A stretch of DNA of 64,000 nucleotides, taken from assembly GCA_013398055.1 (NCBI GenBank), contig VZRS01014440.1:1-64000 (forward strand). The letters run 5' to 3'. Every line of letters begins with the position of its first letter. Within the stretch, counting starts at the first letter, position 1. Made by a program: the position numbers and the translations under genes. This stretch comes from Ifrita kowaldi. Lineage: Eukaryota > Chordata > Aves > Passeriformes > Cinclosomatidae. The notes under the pieces were generated by a model. That model was not told where the DNA came from. It searched no databases and worked only from the letters and a program-made list of their open reading frames with translations. Positions 12,187-24,100 of this stretch are shown piece after piece.

Positions 12187-15100
12187 TCTTTGACATCTTT
12201 TTAAAAAATGATTGTATCTTTTAGGGCATTTTATCTCTCAGGCTGTGAGATAAAAAACCAGGCAAACTTGCTTGTCTCTGATAGTTGACAATATTAATTC
12301 TGATAAATTTATTTGCAAGATGCACCTAGGTTGGAGTTGGATGGCAGATGTAACTCCCGGCTATTGAAAGGGATGTAGAAGGCATCCTGAGATTTAGAGG
12401 TCTGTCTGTAGTCTGTGATGAAGCGCAAGAACACTGTGCTCTTATTCTCTGCACATACACCAAAGTTAGTGAGACATACGCATGTTGTGGAGGAGTTAAT
12501 GTATGAGAGATGATCATCATGCAAGGCATTGCTTAGTAACTTCATTCCATTTAGCCTGACAGTTTGCCATAGAAACAAAGATATAAATTGCAGCAAGTCT
12601 AAAGAAAATAATTAGCTGCAGTTTAATTTGGGATTAATAAGATTGTTATTTACTACTTGCTGTGTTGTTGCCTCTGCTGTTTGATTTATGAGAGATAAAT
12701 TGGTTCTCTTTAATACCATATTTTGATTTCTTTTAGGCAGACTTGCTAATGTCACATTTTACCTAAAAGCATGTTGCTGTACAGCGAGCAAATTCTTCCT
12801 TGCCTGAGGCTGTGGGCCTTCAGTTTCTCAGAGTCAAACTACATAATCAATGCAGTCCATGAAATATGTACCAAGTCTTGTAAATTGCTCTTTCTACCGC
12901 TGCTACGAATGATGGTCCCTCATTCTCAGATTCTTTGAAAATTTACTTCCCCCTAGAGAACAAAAACTTTTTGTAATACTCCAGGGAAATGGGTTAGCCT
13001 TGACCTGAAGGTCCTGCGAAGTTCTCTGCATGCTTGTGTGGGCAGCTTCAATAGTGCACACAGCACAGGTTGAGAAGCACCACAGAAATCAGGAGACATT
13101 ACTCAGAGCTGTGAACCTGTTTCTATAGAATTCCCAAAATAAGCTAAGATGATTCAGGGATATTTTGCACCTAGGAGCCTTGTTTTGTCTCAGTGATTAT
13201 GTGATTTTACACTGATAATCAATTAGCAATGATGAAATCATGACCATGTTTTGGTTTATTGATGAATAAAAGACCTTCAAAACTAATAAAATGAGGAGAA
13301 TCTAACTGAATACAGCTATTCCTTTTCTGGGGAGAGGATGGATAAGAGATTAGTGTGTCAGTATTCTACATTTAAGTGGGCAAAACTATAATCTGATTTC
13401 CTTCAGATATAAAAAACCTTGCATGTGATCTGTATAGCAAGGATCACTTAGGGTTTATGTGAAAACAGCTCAGAATAGCATGATTCAATCCTTTCTTCTT
13501 TCTGGCTGGATTGGAGCATATTCGGCATTAGCCGAATCTTTACTTCTACAACAATTATTATGTCACCTAAGCAATTTTTCAATAGAATACTACTGAAAAG
13601 CTCTTTCCACAGGAAAAAAAAAAGACCATGAAAAGAATCTGGGAGACTAAGAAAATCCAGTGGTCTGCTAAATAGTTTACTGAAAGATTGATCTTCAGAG
13701 TCCAGAAAACAATAATTACAAAGCAAAGGCAATAGAGTAGAATACAAACAAAATAAATCTATTTAAAACAGATTACATGGAGGTTGAATGTTTGCATTTT
13801 AATTTCAGTAAAGTCACTGGCAGTGCTGTCACTGTCTTCAAAGATTAAAGAGCAGGATTCCTGGAAAAGAAATTCCACTTTCTGTAAAGTGATACAAATT
13901 ATCTAAAACACATGGTCACTGCAAATAACAAAGTGGGATAACCCACATTTTTTTACCATTAATGGAAAAAACTTTGCAACTTTTCAGTAAAAAAAGGCTG
14001 TATTGTTATTGATGCTGTTATCTAAAATTAAACTCTGAAGATATTTGTGCCTGCTAGTGGAGGAACAAACATTCTGACATTGATGTGGTGTGGAACAAAG
14101 CTGTAAAACTGCGTTTGCTATACTATATATTTACAGATGAGAAATGGAGTAAAAAATGCTTGAATACTTAAATATCCTTCATGTGTTGTTTATAGAGATT
14201 CTAAGTATTTAATGATGAAAAAAGAAAGTTTATTTTAGATTTAATAGTAAAATCAGTAGTTAAATGCCTCCAAATCTCAATACATGTTAAAACACCAAAT
14301 TGTTGTGAGTACTGGAAAGGGGACTCACCAAATTGGACAAATATGTGTGGCATCAATAATTATTCTACCACTAGGAGCTGGACTTTGGAGTTTACACTTC
14401 TGAGGTCAATGAAGCCAGTTGCATCTTGCACTACATGCAGCCTTTCTTGGTCCTGTGTCTGGGGAAATGAAGAACCTTGAAATTAGTTCCATATGCCAGT
14501 GGACCTTGTAGGAATATAAAACAAAGAAATGGTCCTTTTCAGACTGCGCTCTAATCCTCTAAGCCTGCTTTAAGGTTTCAGATTTCTTTTGTTGCAGAAG
14601 GCAATAAATCAAAGAAAGTAGCTTGTAATATTGTTCTTCTGCACACCAAAAAAACCCAAACAAACAAAAAACAAAAAGACAGAAAGAAAAATCACCTTGT
14701 CTAGCTTTATGCTCTTATCAGATCTGACTTGAATATCAGTGCTGGTTAGCGTTTCTTTCTTTGGAGGCTAAAATAAATGCAAGAATTCCATCTCCTCAGT
14801 ATACATAATTTAATTTTATCAGCCTGAACCGATGTGTTCAGTCCAATTGATTCTCCTATTAAGAAGGAAAATGGCTTTCCTCAGATCTTTAATGTGTTCA
14901 GACCTGGTGGGAACCTGCATGGCTATCAAGCAAAGACTACTACAGCACTGAATCTATTGAACAACTATCACAAGCCCACTGCAGTGATCTTTAAATAAGG
15001 TTGCTTTTTATTACTTGTGCTCCCAGTAGGCAAAAAAATAGATTGAATCAGGATGAAGTAAACTGCTCTGTTTGGTTGGTGCAAAAAACAAGAACAGCTG

Positions 15101-17413
15101 AGGTGGATAAATTGCATATATTTTTTTAAATTAATGCACAGCAGCTCTCTTTTAGGTAACAAAAGGAAGGATCAAAGGTTATTGCCCAAGAGATTGATAG
15201 TTTTTTCCAGTGCAGCAAGAAGGACTTGTGAAAATTAAAGTTCCACTTTTCTGTGATAACTCTACAAGGAGGAAACCAACCTTGGGCCCCACTTCTGTAG
15301 AGCTCCAGCACTTTGCTTCAGCAGACTTTTCAGAAAATGGCCCAGGAAGTTTTCTCACCCAGAAAATTGTTCAACTTATCAAAATTGAAGACCTTTCCAA
15401 AGCTTAACCTGTCCCAGAGTTTCAAAATTTCATTAGGAATCAGCCATGAAGAGCTGAGACTACATGTCAGTCACAGTGGCACACCGATGCCAGGAATGGT
15501 GTCTGGCCGCCCACAGCTTCCCCAACAAGTCCAGCTCCCTCTTCTTCCTCAAGACAGCTGGGCCATGTGAGACCTGTGCAGTTAGAATCAGCCTGGCAGG
15601 CCCTGCATTATAAAATAATCATAAGAAAGGAGATAGAGCAAATGGAAAAAACACACATCTGTCGTGGTGGATGGTGCTTCTGAGGACAGGATTTTTCCAC
15701 AGCTTTGCAGATAAGCACAGCCATGCACGCTCTGTCAGGCTGAAAGCAGACGTATGAACCTTCCTGCCTTATGGGTCTCCTCTCTATCTGCTGACAGTTG
15801 ATTTGTATAATGCTGTTTGGTATCTTTCACTAATCTCTATTCTCTTAGCAGCAAAGAGTGGAAGGATGTGCCATTTAAAGTTGCTTCTATTTTCAGGTGT
15901 TGGGACGTGGGGGATCTACATGAAACGGGCATGGGAGCGAGCATACTGGTGTTAGGCTATAAGATATTCAGCCTGAATACTGACATTTCCCTTGAAGTCA
16001 GAGACAGTCTAAAGAACTTGTTTCCTCCTCACTTGTCAGTGTACACAGACTAATGTCAACAGGAGTCTAAATCTTGGGGTTTCAGCTACCTCACTCAATT
16101 TTTTAAAAAAATTGATGTGTGTATTTTCTGATGCTTTTAAATTTACAGCAAAAAATCTATGTCAGGTTCTCTGTACCAATATGGTAGCTTTCATTTATAA
16201 AGCCACCCAAAATCCATCCTGTTTTAGAATTTTCCAGTTTATGGCAAAAAGAATTTTGGAGTGAAAATTCTGGGTAGTGAGAGGAGACCAAACTGGGAAG
16301 CCCCAAAATTACTGCCTGCCATATGAAAAATGAAACTCCTTTTGTATTACAACAGAGAAAATTCAGACATTATTTGAATTCAGAAATATACTGAATTCAG
16401 AATTCATTATAGATCTGTCACTTTTACAGAAAATATCTTCTAAATCCATTTCATATCAAGAATAATATTTAGGAGAATTAAATAAATAGACATAAAAATA
16501 TACCATAATTTCCCCATGATTCTCTCAAAGTATAAGCAGGTTGGAGACAATTTGGAAATCATCCATTTCGTAACCAATATGGAGCTACATAAAAATCAAA
16601 GAAACCCTCAAAATCCAACGAAAATGCTGCAGAAAAAAATACTGATTTAACCTAAAACAAAACTTTGGGACAAACATTTTCAGTCCCAATAACTGCCATT
16701 TACTGCACTTGAAAGTCAAATCTCTCAAGTGCCACTAACTTTAAGTAAGTTCTGTCCTGAACTTTTATACAAACACAAAGAATTGGTAATGTTCAATTTT
16801 TGGTATTACAACAAAATAATAAAAAAATAGGAGGGTTGATTATACTATAAAGTCTCAAGCCCCCATTATTTATTTTCTGTCATCCTTACTCTGTCTCAAA
16901 CATTTATATTCTCAGAAGTAAAGATAAATGTCCTTTGGTATATGCATTCCCATATTGTTCCAAAAAAAGAGTTTGACTATAAAAATCGACATGTATCTGT
17001 TGATACTGGATAATGATTTAATATATTTTTTCAGTATGAAATTCCCTATTTAGTTTTGGATAGCCCTATTTTCAAAATAAAATATGAAATTAATTATTAT
17101 TCATTTAACAAGTTTTGTCGTTGCAATTCAGACTGAGTCTGGCTACACCTCATTATAAGTGTTCCATGTTCAAAAATTTAATTTCTCTGTAAGGACATAT
17201 ATTACACACTTCCTCTATAAATGTATCTAATTTAATGAGCTTTTACTTCCTCATAAACAGTAAGCTACAATATATTTCTTTCCAAATCAAATGAATAACA
17301 GTTTCACATCATTTAATGGTATGTAATAAAGCACTAATCTCTTTTAGACATAGAGTAAGTGCATCACAGAAGATACCTGTTATCGTCATCATTTTACTAA
17401 AAAATCAAAAGTC

Positions 17414-17460
17414 ATTATTAATTTTTTCTACATTAATTATGAGCGCCATTAATCACAATG
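17414..17460. promoter_or_regulatory. Possible enhancer: homeodomain-type motif cluster
   Basis: A run of ATTATTAATT (17414-17423), a TAATTA core (17434-17439), CATTAATCAC (17448-17457) and a SOX-like ACAATG (17455-17460) lies within 50 bases. The composition alone makes such matches common here, so this is weak inference without conservation data. Confidence 0.18.
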
Positions 17461-18240
17461 ATCTTGCTTAGCATTCAGATTACTAGAAAAATTATCATAT
17501 CTTGGAAATTCAGTGTTTTATTCCAGGAAGATTAAGTCAATCAAGGTGACTCAAAACCATTATTTTCATAGCAATATAATGTCCAATTTTCAGCTTGAGT
17601 AATAGTTTATAGCTTGAACCTCTTACTAGGTTTCCACTTTGTTTGATTTGTGGAAAAATGCAGGTTTTGCAAATTTGGTTTTTTTACTTATGAATATTTC
17701 AGCCCAATGGGAAAAAAAAAACCAGTGCCTCTTAAAAACTGAGCACATAAAATTACAATGAAGCAAAACTTGTATGTGTTTTGTCTGGGTAGACCAGACA
17801 GAATGCTCATTACATAATAGGAAACATTTTACCCAGATTTATTTCAAGTACATCTAGGACACATAGATAGAAAGAATTCTGAAGTCAGGTCTCAGCCTGT
17901 TGTATGACAGATAATACCAAATCCACTGCACTTTCACATTCAAGCAGAGGCCACATCTTGTTCATTTCAACTTAAATTCTCTGTAAATACTTCCCCACAA
18001 ATGAAATTGTAAATCTTGTAATTTACTATCATAACAAGAAATGCTTTGCTCCAAAAATATATTGGCAAAGAAATGTCCTTCAATAACAGGTGAAAGGTGT
18101 GGATAATATTCCATAGAAAAAGACTTGACAACTCAAATGGCACCCCAAGCACTTGAGAGTATAAATATTTATGATATCTTCTTATTTCAATTCCAGTTTT
18201 AGTACAGTTCTTACCTTCCTTCATTGCACACAAATATTGC

Positions 18241-18861
18241 TGATGTCAGATTCTGCACCTGGGATGGGGCAACCCTGGATGTATGGACAGACTGGGAATG
18301 AGATGCTGGAGACAAGTGCTGTGGAAAGGGAGCTGGGGGTCCTGGTCCATGGCAAGTTGAACATGAGCCAGCAGTGCCCTGGCAGCCAGGAGGGCCAGCC
18401 TGGGGTGTCCTGGGGGGCACCAGGCACAGCATCACCACTGGGCAAGGGAGGGGATTGTCCCGCTCTGCTCTGCAATGGGCCGGCCTCACCTCGAGTGCTG
18501 GGGGCAGTTTTGGGTGCCACAGTAAAACACATAAAGCTATTAGAAGCATCAGAAGGAGGGCTGCAAATATGATGAATATTCTTGAGAAAAAGCCATACAA
18601 GGAGTGGCTGAGGTCACTTCAACTGTTCAGCCTGGAGAAGAAGAGATTGAGGTATCCCATTGCAGTCTGAAACATTCTCAAGAGAGGTAAAAGAGAGGCA
18701 GGTACCAATCTTTTCTCTGTGGTGACCAGTGGCAGGACTCAAGGAAACAGCATGAAACTGAGTCAGGGGAGATTTAGTTTATATACCAGGAAAAGGTCCT
18801 TCCCCCCGAGGGTGGTTGGGCACTGGAACAGCTCCTCAGGGAAGTGGTCACAGCACTAAGC
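18241..18861 (+). mobile_element. CR1 LINE fragment (end of ORF2 into 3' region), lacking its 3' end
   Basis: This GC-richer block matches, by recall, the last part of avian CR1 ORF2 and the sequence just after it. Seen in order: a stretch encoding MGQPWMYGQTGNEMLE, then LGVLVHGKLNMSQQCPGS (CR1 ORF2 C-terminal residues), then sequence matching ASPRVLGAVLGAT, the 'EEWLRSLQLFSLEKKRLR'-like segment near 18600-18650 and the 'GGWALEQLLREVV'-like part near 18815. The frame is broken by small indels and stops, so it is a dead copy. CR1 copies are normally truncated at the 5' end and keep the 3' tail; this one stops at about 18861 before the tail, so the 3' end was lost by a later deletion. It is among the better preserved copies in the window. 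Boundaries are good to about 10 bases. Confidence 0.93.
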
Positions 18862-19610
18862 ATGCAAATTTGCAGTACTGTTGCCTGCTAGAACAAAATC
18901 CTGCTTGACACAGGTGTTAAAAGTCAACATCTTATTTGCTGTTCTAAAATTTGGGATCAAATAACTTGTATCAGAATAAGTGATTTCAAAATTTTGTTGG
19001 AAGTGAAAAGCAAAGCTGAAAAACAGCAGAAACAATGTGGCATTTGAACTGCAGAGAAATCTGTATCAAATCTTCATTTGTTTCAATGGAACAGCAGTTC
19101 CTCCACATATTATTGTAAATCAGAAAGACTTACTGTGAATTTCAGGCACCCTACAGCTTTGCTGAATACTCTGAAGTACTTCATAAAATCCCCCAAAGCC
19201 TCTGAGAAAAGGTATAGGGAAATAACTAAAAAGACCAAAAGCGAAAAGAGAAATGAGAGAAGGGAGGAAAAAAAAGAGACACTCATCCAGAAGAGCAGAC
19301 ATCAGGGTTGAAAACAGGTGAGGTGCACTGACAACTACAGAAAGAGAGAGGTCTTGCTTAGTCAGAGCTCTTTTTTCCTGTGAATGAGCAGAAGAGAGAA
19401 CGACTGAGCAACTCTTTTCCGCTTTTATTTAGGTTGCTGCTGAGATATGAGTATGTTTTGACTTTTGAGACTTTTGACATAAGTGAAATTAGTATGGTGT
19501 AAAAGAGAAGTTTCTTTATCTGTAAGAAAGTCACATGTTCTTATGTTGTAAACTTCTAAAGATTAAAACATGTAAATGGTCAGAAGCCTTATCCCTTGTA
19601 AATCAGATCT
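18862..19610. other. Non-coding; purine-rich run inside
   Basis: No gene is recognised. 19207-19280 is almost all A and G on the + strand, with only a few pyrimidines, and reads as low-complexity lysine/arginine/glutamate codons in one frame, which is a composition effect and not a protein. Confidence 0.55.
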
Positions 19611-19722
19611 AGACTGGACAAAGGCACCACTAAATACATTGAACAATGCCAGATTGCACTACTGAGAAGTTGCACTGGATGACCTACTTGGCCTTTGCTG
19701 CCTTTAAATTATGTAATTCTCC
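19611..19722 (+). mobile_element. Possible very old CR1 3' end
   Basis: The order of short matches (AGACTGGACAAAG, then ATTGCACT, then CTGGATGACCT, then a tail ending ATGTAATTCT) resembles the 3' region of CR1 elements, where the 'ctggatgacct ... ggtcc ... attctatg' pattern is typical. The similarity is low and broken, so this may be chance. It lies between two firm CR1 pieces on the same strand. Confidence 0.3.
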
Positions 19723-19989
19723 TTAATGCTTTGTTAAGGTTTTGAGACAAAGCCAAAGGCTCCTAAAAACATTTGCCAATCCTTTTAAGAGAGCAAAATA
19801 AATAAACCCTCAAAGATCCTCCCAGAAAATCTCTGTGGCTGGTGGAGGAGAGAGTGCTCCTTCAGGGAGGGTTTTCTTTTCCACCTTTTTATTGAACATT
19901 TCCTCTGAAATGCATCTAGGGCAATGTTTTATAAATGCCTCTTAGCAGTATTTTTAAATCCCTGCCAGAATGAGATGCTCAACTGCTAC

Positions 19990-20340
19990 TGGTGGGACAT
20001 GAGTGGAACTGAGCTGAAGGGTACCAGCAGATGCCTGCAACAGTGGCGGCTTGGTGTGGCAGCAGCTACCCCCACAGGGTGCAGACAATGCAGAAGAGGG
20101 GCAAAGGACCCTCAATGCCAAAAGCTGTGCCTGTGGCCGGGAAGTGTCAGGGAGTATGAGCCAGGGCCAGGAAGGGTTTGGAAAATATTTGGGCAGAGGG
20201 CAAGGAAAGCTTTGAGATGGGAAGAGTTCAGTGATGGATGGGAAAAGGATGGGCTAGAAGGGCTTAGAGTAGCTCTGAGGCTGAAAAGATAAGGGACAGG
20301 AGCCCTGAGGCAACTGAGGGAAAGCTATGAGGCCACTACT
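19990..20340. other. GC-richer block of unknown origin
   Basis: The block is markedly purine- and G-rich on the + strand, with repeated words such as GGGA, GGCAG and AGGGC, and contains a frame open from 19924 to 20292. I recognise neither a protein nor a repeat family. It lies between two CR1-like pieces and could be part of an unrecognised transposable element (for example an endogenous retrovirus remnant), but there is no hallmark to support that. Confidence 0.4.
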
Positions 20341-20914
20341 CTTTTCAACCTCTCAAAAAGACCATGCCAGCAAGAGCACTTCATGCTCATGCTTAATGTC
20401 AACACATCAAATTCCCTGGGCATTTTTGGGGTAGCTCAGACATAACCAAACTGCATAAGGTTTTCTCATCAAGACATACCACAGGTTCTCACAGTATGTC
20501 TAGCAAGACACTCATAGTATTCACCCACTCTGTATTGTCTATGACATGAAATACCATCTTAGTCCAAAACGCACCATCAACAGACACTATAATGTGCTCA
20601 CTGCACTAGTTAGTATGTGTCACAAAATATCACAAATGAGCTTGAAAGATAGTGGGAAAGTAAAGGTCCTAGAGAGCATTGTGCAAGAAAAGAACAAGGC
20701 ATGTTGTGTGAAGGCCCTCGTTGCTGCACAAGCTATGGGGCATATCTGACCTGCTTGTATGTCAAGAGCAATAGATGAATCCAAAGATTCTAGGACCTAC
20801 CCCAGAAAGAGGTTGCCCTGAAAGTGCAATATGTCTTTGCTTTACTGGTGGTCTCATGCATTTTTCACTCTTAATTGGCTGACCTGGGCTATATCTCATG
20901 CAGGTCTGTCCTTT
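20341..20914. other. Non-coding, no recognised feature
   Basis: Unique-looking sequence with stops in all frames. It leads directly into the CR1 3' end that follows, and may include 5' parts of that element too diverged to recognise. Confidence 0.5.
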
Positions 20915-21159
20915 AAACTGAAAGAGGGTAGATTTAGGTTAGATATTAAGGAAGAAATTCTGTACTGTGAGGTTGGTGAGATGCTGGAACAGGTTGTCTA
21001 GAGCAGCTGGATGCCCAGCCCAAGAAGTGTTGAAGACGAGGTTCAGTGGGGGTCTGAGGAGTCTGGTCTACTGGAAGGTGTCCCTGCCCATGGCAGAGGG
21101 TTGTAACTAGATGATGTTTAAGGTCCCTTCCAACCCAAACCTTTGTGCAGTTATGATAC
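20915..21159 (+). mobile_element. CR1 LINE, 3' end fragment
   Basis: The sequence carries the typical CR1 3' terminal block in the right order: GATTTAGGTTAGATATTAAG, then GATGCTGGAACAGG, then GGTGTCCCTGCCCATGGCAG, then AACTAGATGATG and AGGTCCCTTCCAACCCAAAC. This is the part retained in 5'-truncated copies. The expected tandem octamer tail (ATTCTATG-type) has decayed to a single weak trace near 21150. It encodes nothing. The family subtype cannot be set by eye. Confidence 0.92.
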
Positions 21160-24100
21160 AAGACTGTCACCTGAGACTACAGATTCATTTGTGGTGAGAA
21201 GAGACCAAAAATACATGGATTTGCTGAATATTTGGATCACAGGTATTCCTTAAAGAGAGCCATCTAATGGGATGTTATAAGTGCAGGACCTCCCTTTTCT
21301 CTCTCCCAGGTGAGCCCTAAGCTGGGGATTGCTGGGCACTCGGCATGCTCCATATCAGAGTGATTCACAGGCTGCCTAAGGATATTCTGATGGGCCTGAA
21401 AGGGCAGCTCCTCTCTGCCAGCCTCCTTCAGCCACATTGTGCTCAGGATGTCCTGGACAGCACTCTGGGAGTCAGACACTGCAGGCACTCCAAGGATTCC
21501 CTTTGAAAGCTGAAGAAAAGCTTTGGGGGTACTGTAGCTGTGCAACACAGGCAAAGCCAGACGCTCCTCTGTTGCTGATATATCCAAACACCCACTGAAC
21601 ACAGATCCACTATATCTGCTGTATCTGTGCCACGCAGAATTCCTCTAAAACTCCTGGGACTTGCGCTGTTTTCATTTTCAGAAATGACACATAAATAATA
21701 GATGCCTTATCTTGAAAAAGAAGGACTATGTTTCAAGTGAGACTTAATATATAATAATATATATAGCTTCAAAAATGAACATTTGGAAAATTAACTTCTG
21801 TTTTTATTGACTTTTGTACTGTTTTCTCCAGAGAAAGAGAAATGTTGGAAGTAGGTTCAGGACTAAGGGCAGTTATTTGATGGGAAGAGAGTTGATATTT
21901 TATATCTAAACACATATAAATATTTTCTATGGAATCATTGATGTAATACAATTCATTTAATTAACCTTACAACTGTTAGCATATAAGCTGGAGGAAGGAC
22001 AAAATGTATATATTTCTGCATGTTTCCGCAATCAGCCAAGCATCTGGATCCCAAAAAATCCCTTCACAATCCCTATGTTGTAGTCTGTGGTTTCATTAAC
22101 AGTGTACAACACTCTTCCATAATGTGTGTGCGTGCTGTTGTGAGGAATAGAATCATTTTCTCTGTTAAACAGGCTGCTATATAAAGCAGGAGAACTGCAA
22201 TTACAGGAGAGTTATTTTCTTTGCTCCTTTGTAACCCTAACACCACATTGTTCTTGATCACTATGCTAAACTTGAAAAGGAAGACTTCTATTAATAAAAA
22301 TTAGAATTGGAGAAAATATATTACACCATCTCTATGCCTGTTAAATTAATAATAGGCAAGTGATGAACAAAAATTGTGATTCATTATGCATTCTATGACA
22401 AAAAGAATAATTTATAAATTCAATGTAATGTTATTTCTTCTGTAATAGCAAAATGAATCATCAGCTTTTAATTTTCTGCTATAACAATCTAAACCCTTTT
22501 AATAAGAGGTTTATCTATCTCTTGAGGTGTCTAGCAAAGTCTGATGGAAGTTTTCAAATTTTAGTTATGACACTACTTATCAGCTAAGAAATTGCAACAG
22601 GTTAATTGCTTTCAAATTCCATTATCTCTTAATTAAGTACAGTTATATATTACTCCCTAAATTTTCATCTTAGATTTTGCCATAAGTCCAGCTGTGTTTA
22701 ATCTACTGGACTTCACAGAGTACGCCTCACAAGCAAGTAACTTACAGGATTTTTTTGGTGAAAATAAATGAATTAATTGTCATCAACTCCAGCACTCAGG
22801 AATGTTTAAAAAATTTGACACTGTGATAAAGCTTTTTAAAAAGCAAGCCAGTAATAAATAAATATTGCATTGCAACCTATTATGTATTTTGGAATGCCTG
22901 CTGCTTGTTTCTTAATGCTGCAGCTTGAATGTTTTTAGTTCCTGTAGAGGTCATTGGAATTTTAAAGACCAGTTAATATGGTGCAGTTCCAGCTCAATCT
23001 CCAATATAGAAGAATTTACAGCATCCTCCTGGCAATGTTTGGCATGCCAATCATAAGTTGACTGTGTATCTAGTAGGGCCACCATTTTGTATGGGATATT
23101 AAACAGAATTTGATATATCTATATTTTGTCTGTGTCACACAGAAAAGACAAAACCAAGCTGGCCAAAGACAAATTATATGGCCTGTCCTGTAAGAAAAAA
23201 CACCCAATATTGCAGAGATTTTGCCCACTGTTATGACCTGTATCCTCTGTGACAGTCGACGCTGAGATTTTATGACTACAACCTGGAGGATCAAGACAAC
23301 AAGTCATACTGTTGATAGAGGGTCTGGGATACGTACCCTGAAATTCCTGGGATTTTATCTGATTTTAGCCTTGGATCTTTAAACTAAATCTCTTAGAAAA
23401 TGATGTTTCCACATACTTTAATGAGAAAGCATGAAGCCCACCTGTAACTATAGAGAAACCTTTATCTCTCCACCCGACACACATAGAATAGGAATCCAGA
23501 TGCTTAAAAATGTTTTTGAATTATCAAAACATTCCATCTGTTAAATGTTTTCAACTTGTGATGGAAGCCAGACTTTTTATTCTGGGAAGCCTTTAGAATC
23601 AGAGAAGATCTCAATATAATGTATTAACATTTTTTCATTTCTAATGTATCATGGGTTTGTGTTATAAATTTCATTACTGAATTATGACTGAGATCATAGT
23701 TTTGTAGCAGACTAGCATGGGAAGATACTCCTGTTCTGGTAGAACTATTAGTATCTCTGACAGTGAGGAATGAATAAGCTCTCTAGGGCAGGCTGTGGTC
23801 TCTTGTTCAGTGTTTGCATTCTGCATTGCAAACTCGAAGTTCAGCTGAGGACCAAAGGTTCTTCAGTGCACCCCTGGTACAAGCAATGCAGATAATCCCA
23901 TTATCTTCCACCTTGCAGTCTTTTTCATGTTTCTGTCATCATGGAGAAGTATTTAACATAAGGTGGAATTTATCTTGCCTAATTTTAGCTCTCTAAATGT
24001 CAGGAATCAAGTATAAGCTGATTGCTCAAGGCAACCTGTAGTCAGAGGAGAAAGACAGGCTTCTCCACGCAGCAGTTCTTCCCACCCTGCTGTAGGAATC

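Larger units (their letters stand above)
10032..18240. other. Long AT-rich non-coding stretch
   Basis: About 8 kb without a recognisable gene or interspersed repeat. All reading frames are short. It contains an A/C-rich run at 14645-14690, a 7-bp perfect inverted repeat at 13520-13537 (ATTCGGC, loop ATTA, GCCGAAT) and two patches dense in homeodomain, SOX and forkhead-type motifs (listed separately). Nothing else can be supported. Confidence 0.6.

Noticed and set aside
12309..12596. 95-codon minus-strand ORF as a possible exon
   Set aside because: No recognised protein similarity, an overlapping frame is also open, and the residue composition looks random.
18221..18600. Overlapping 103- and 129-codon minus-strand ORFs
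   Set aside because: They are antisense shadows of the CR1 fragment, which is GC-richer and therefore has fewer stops on both strands.
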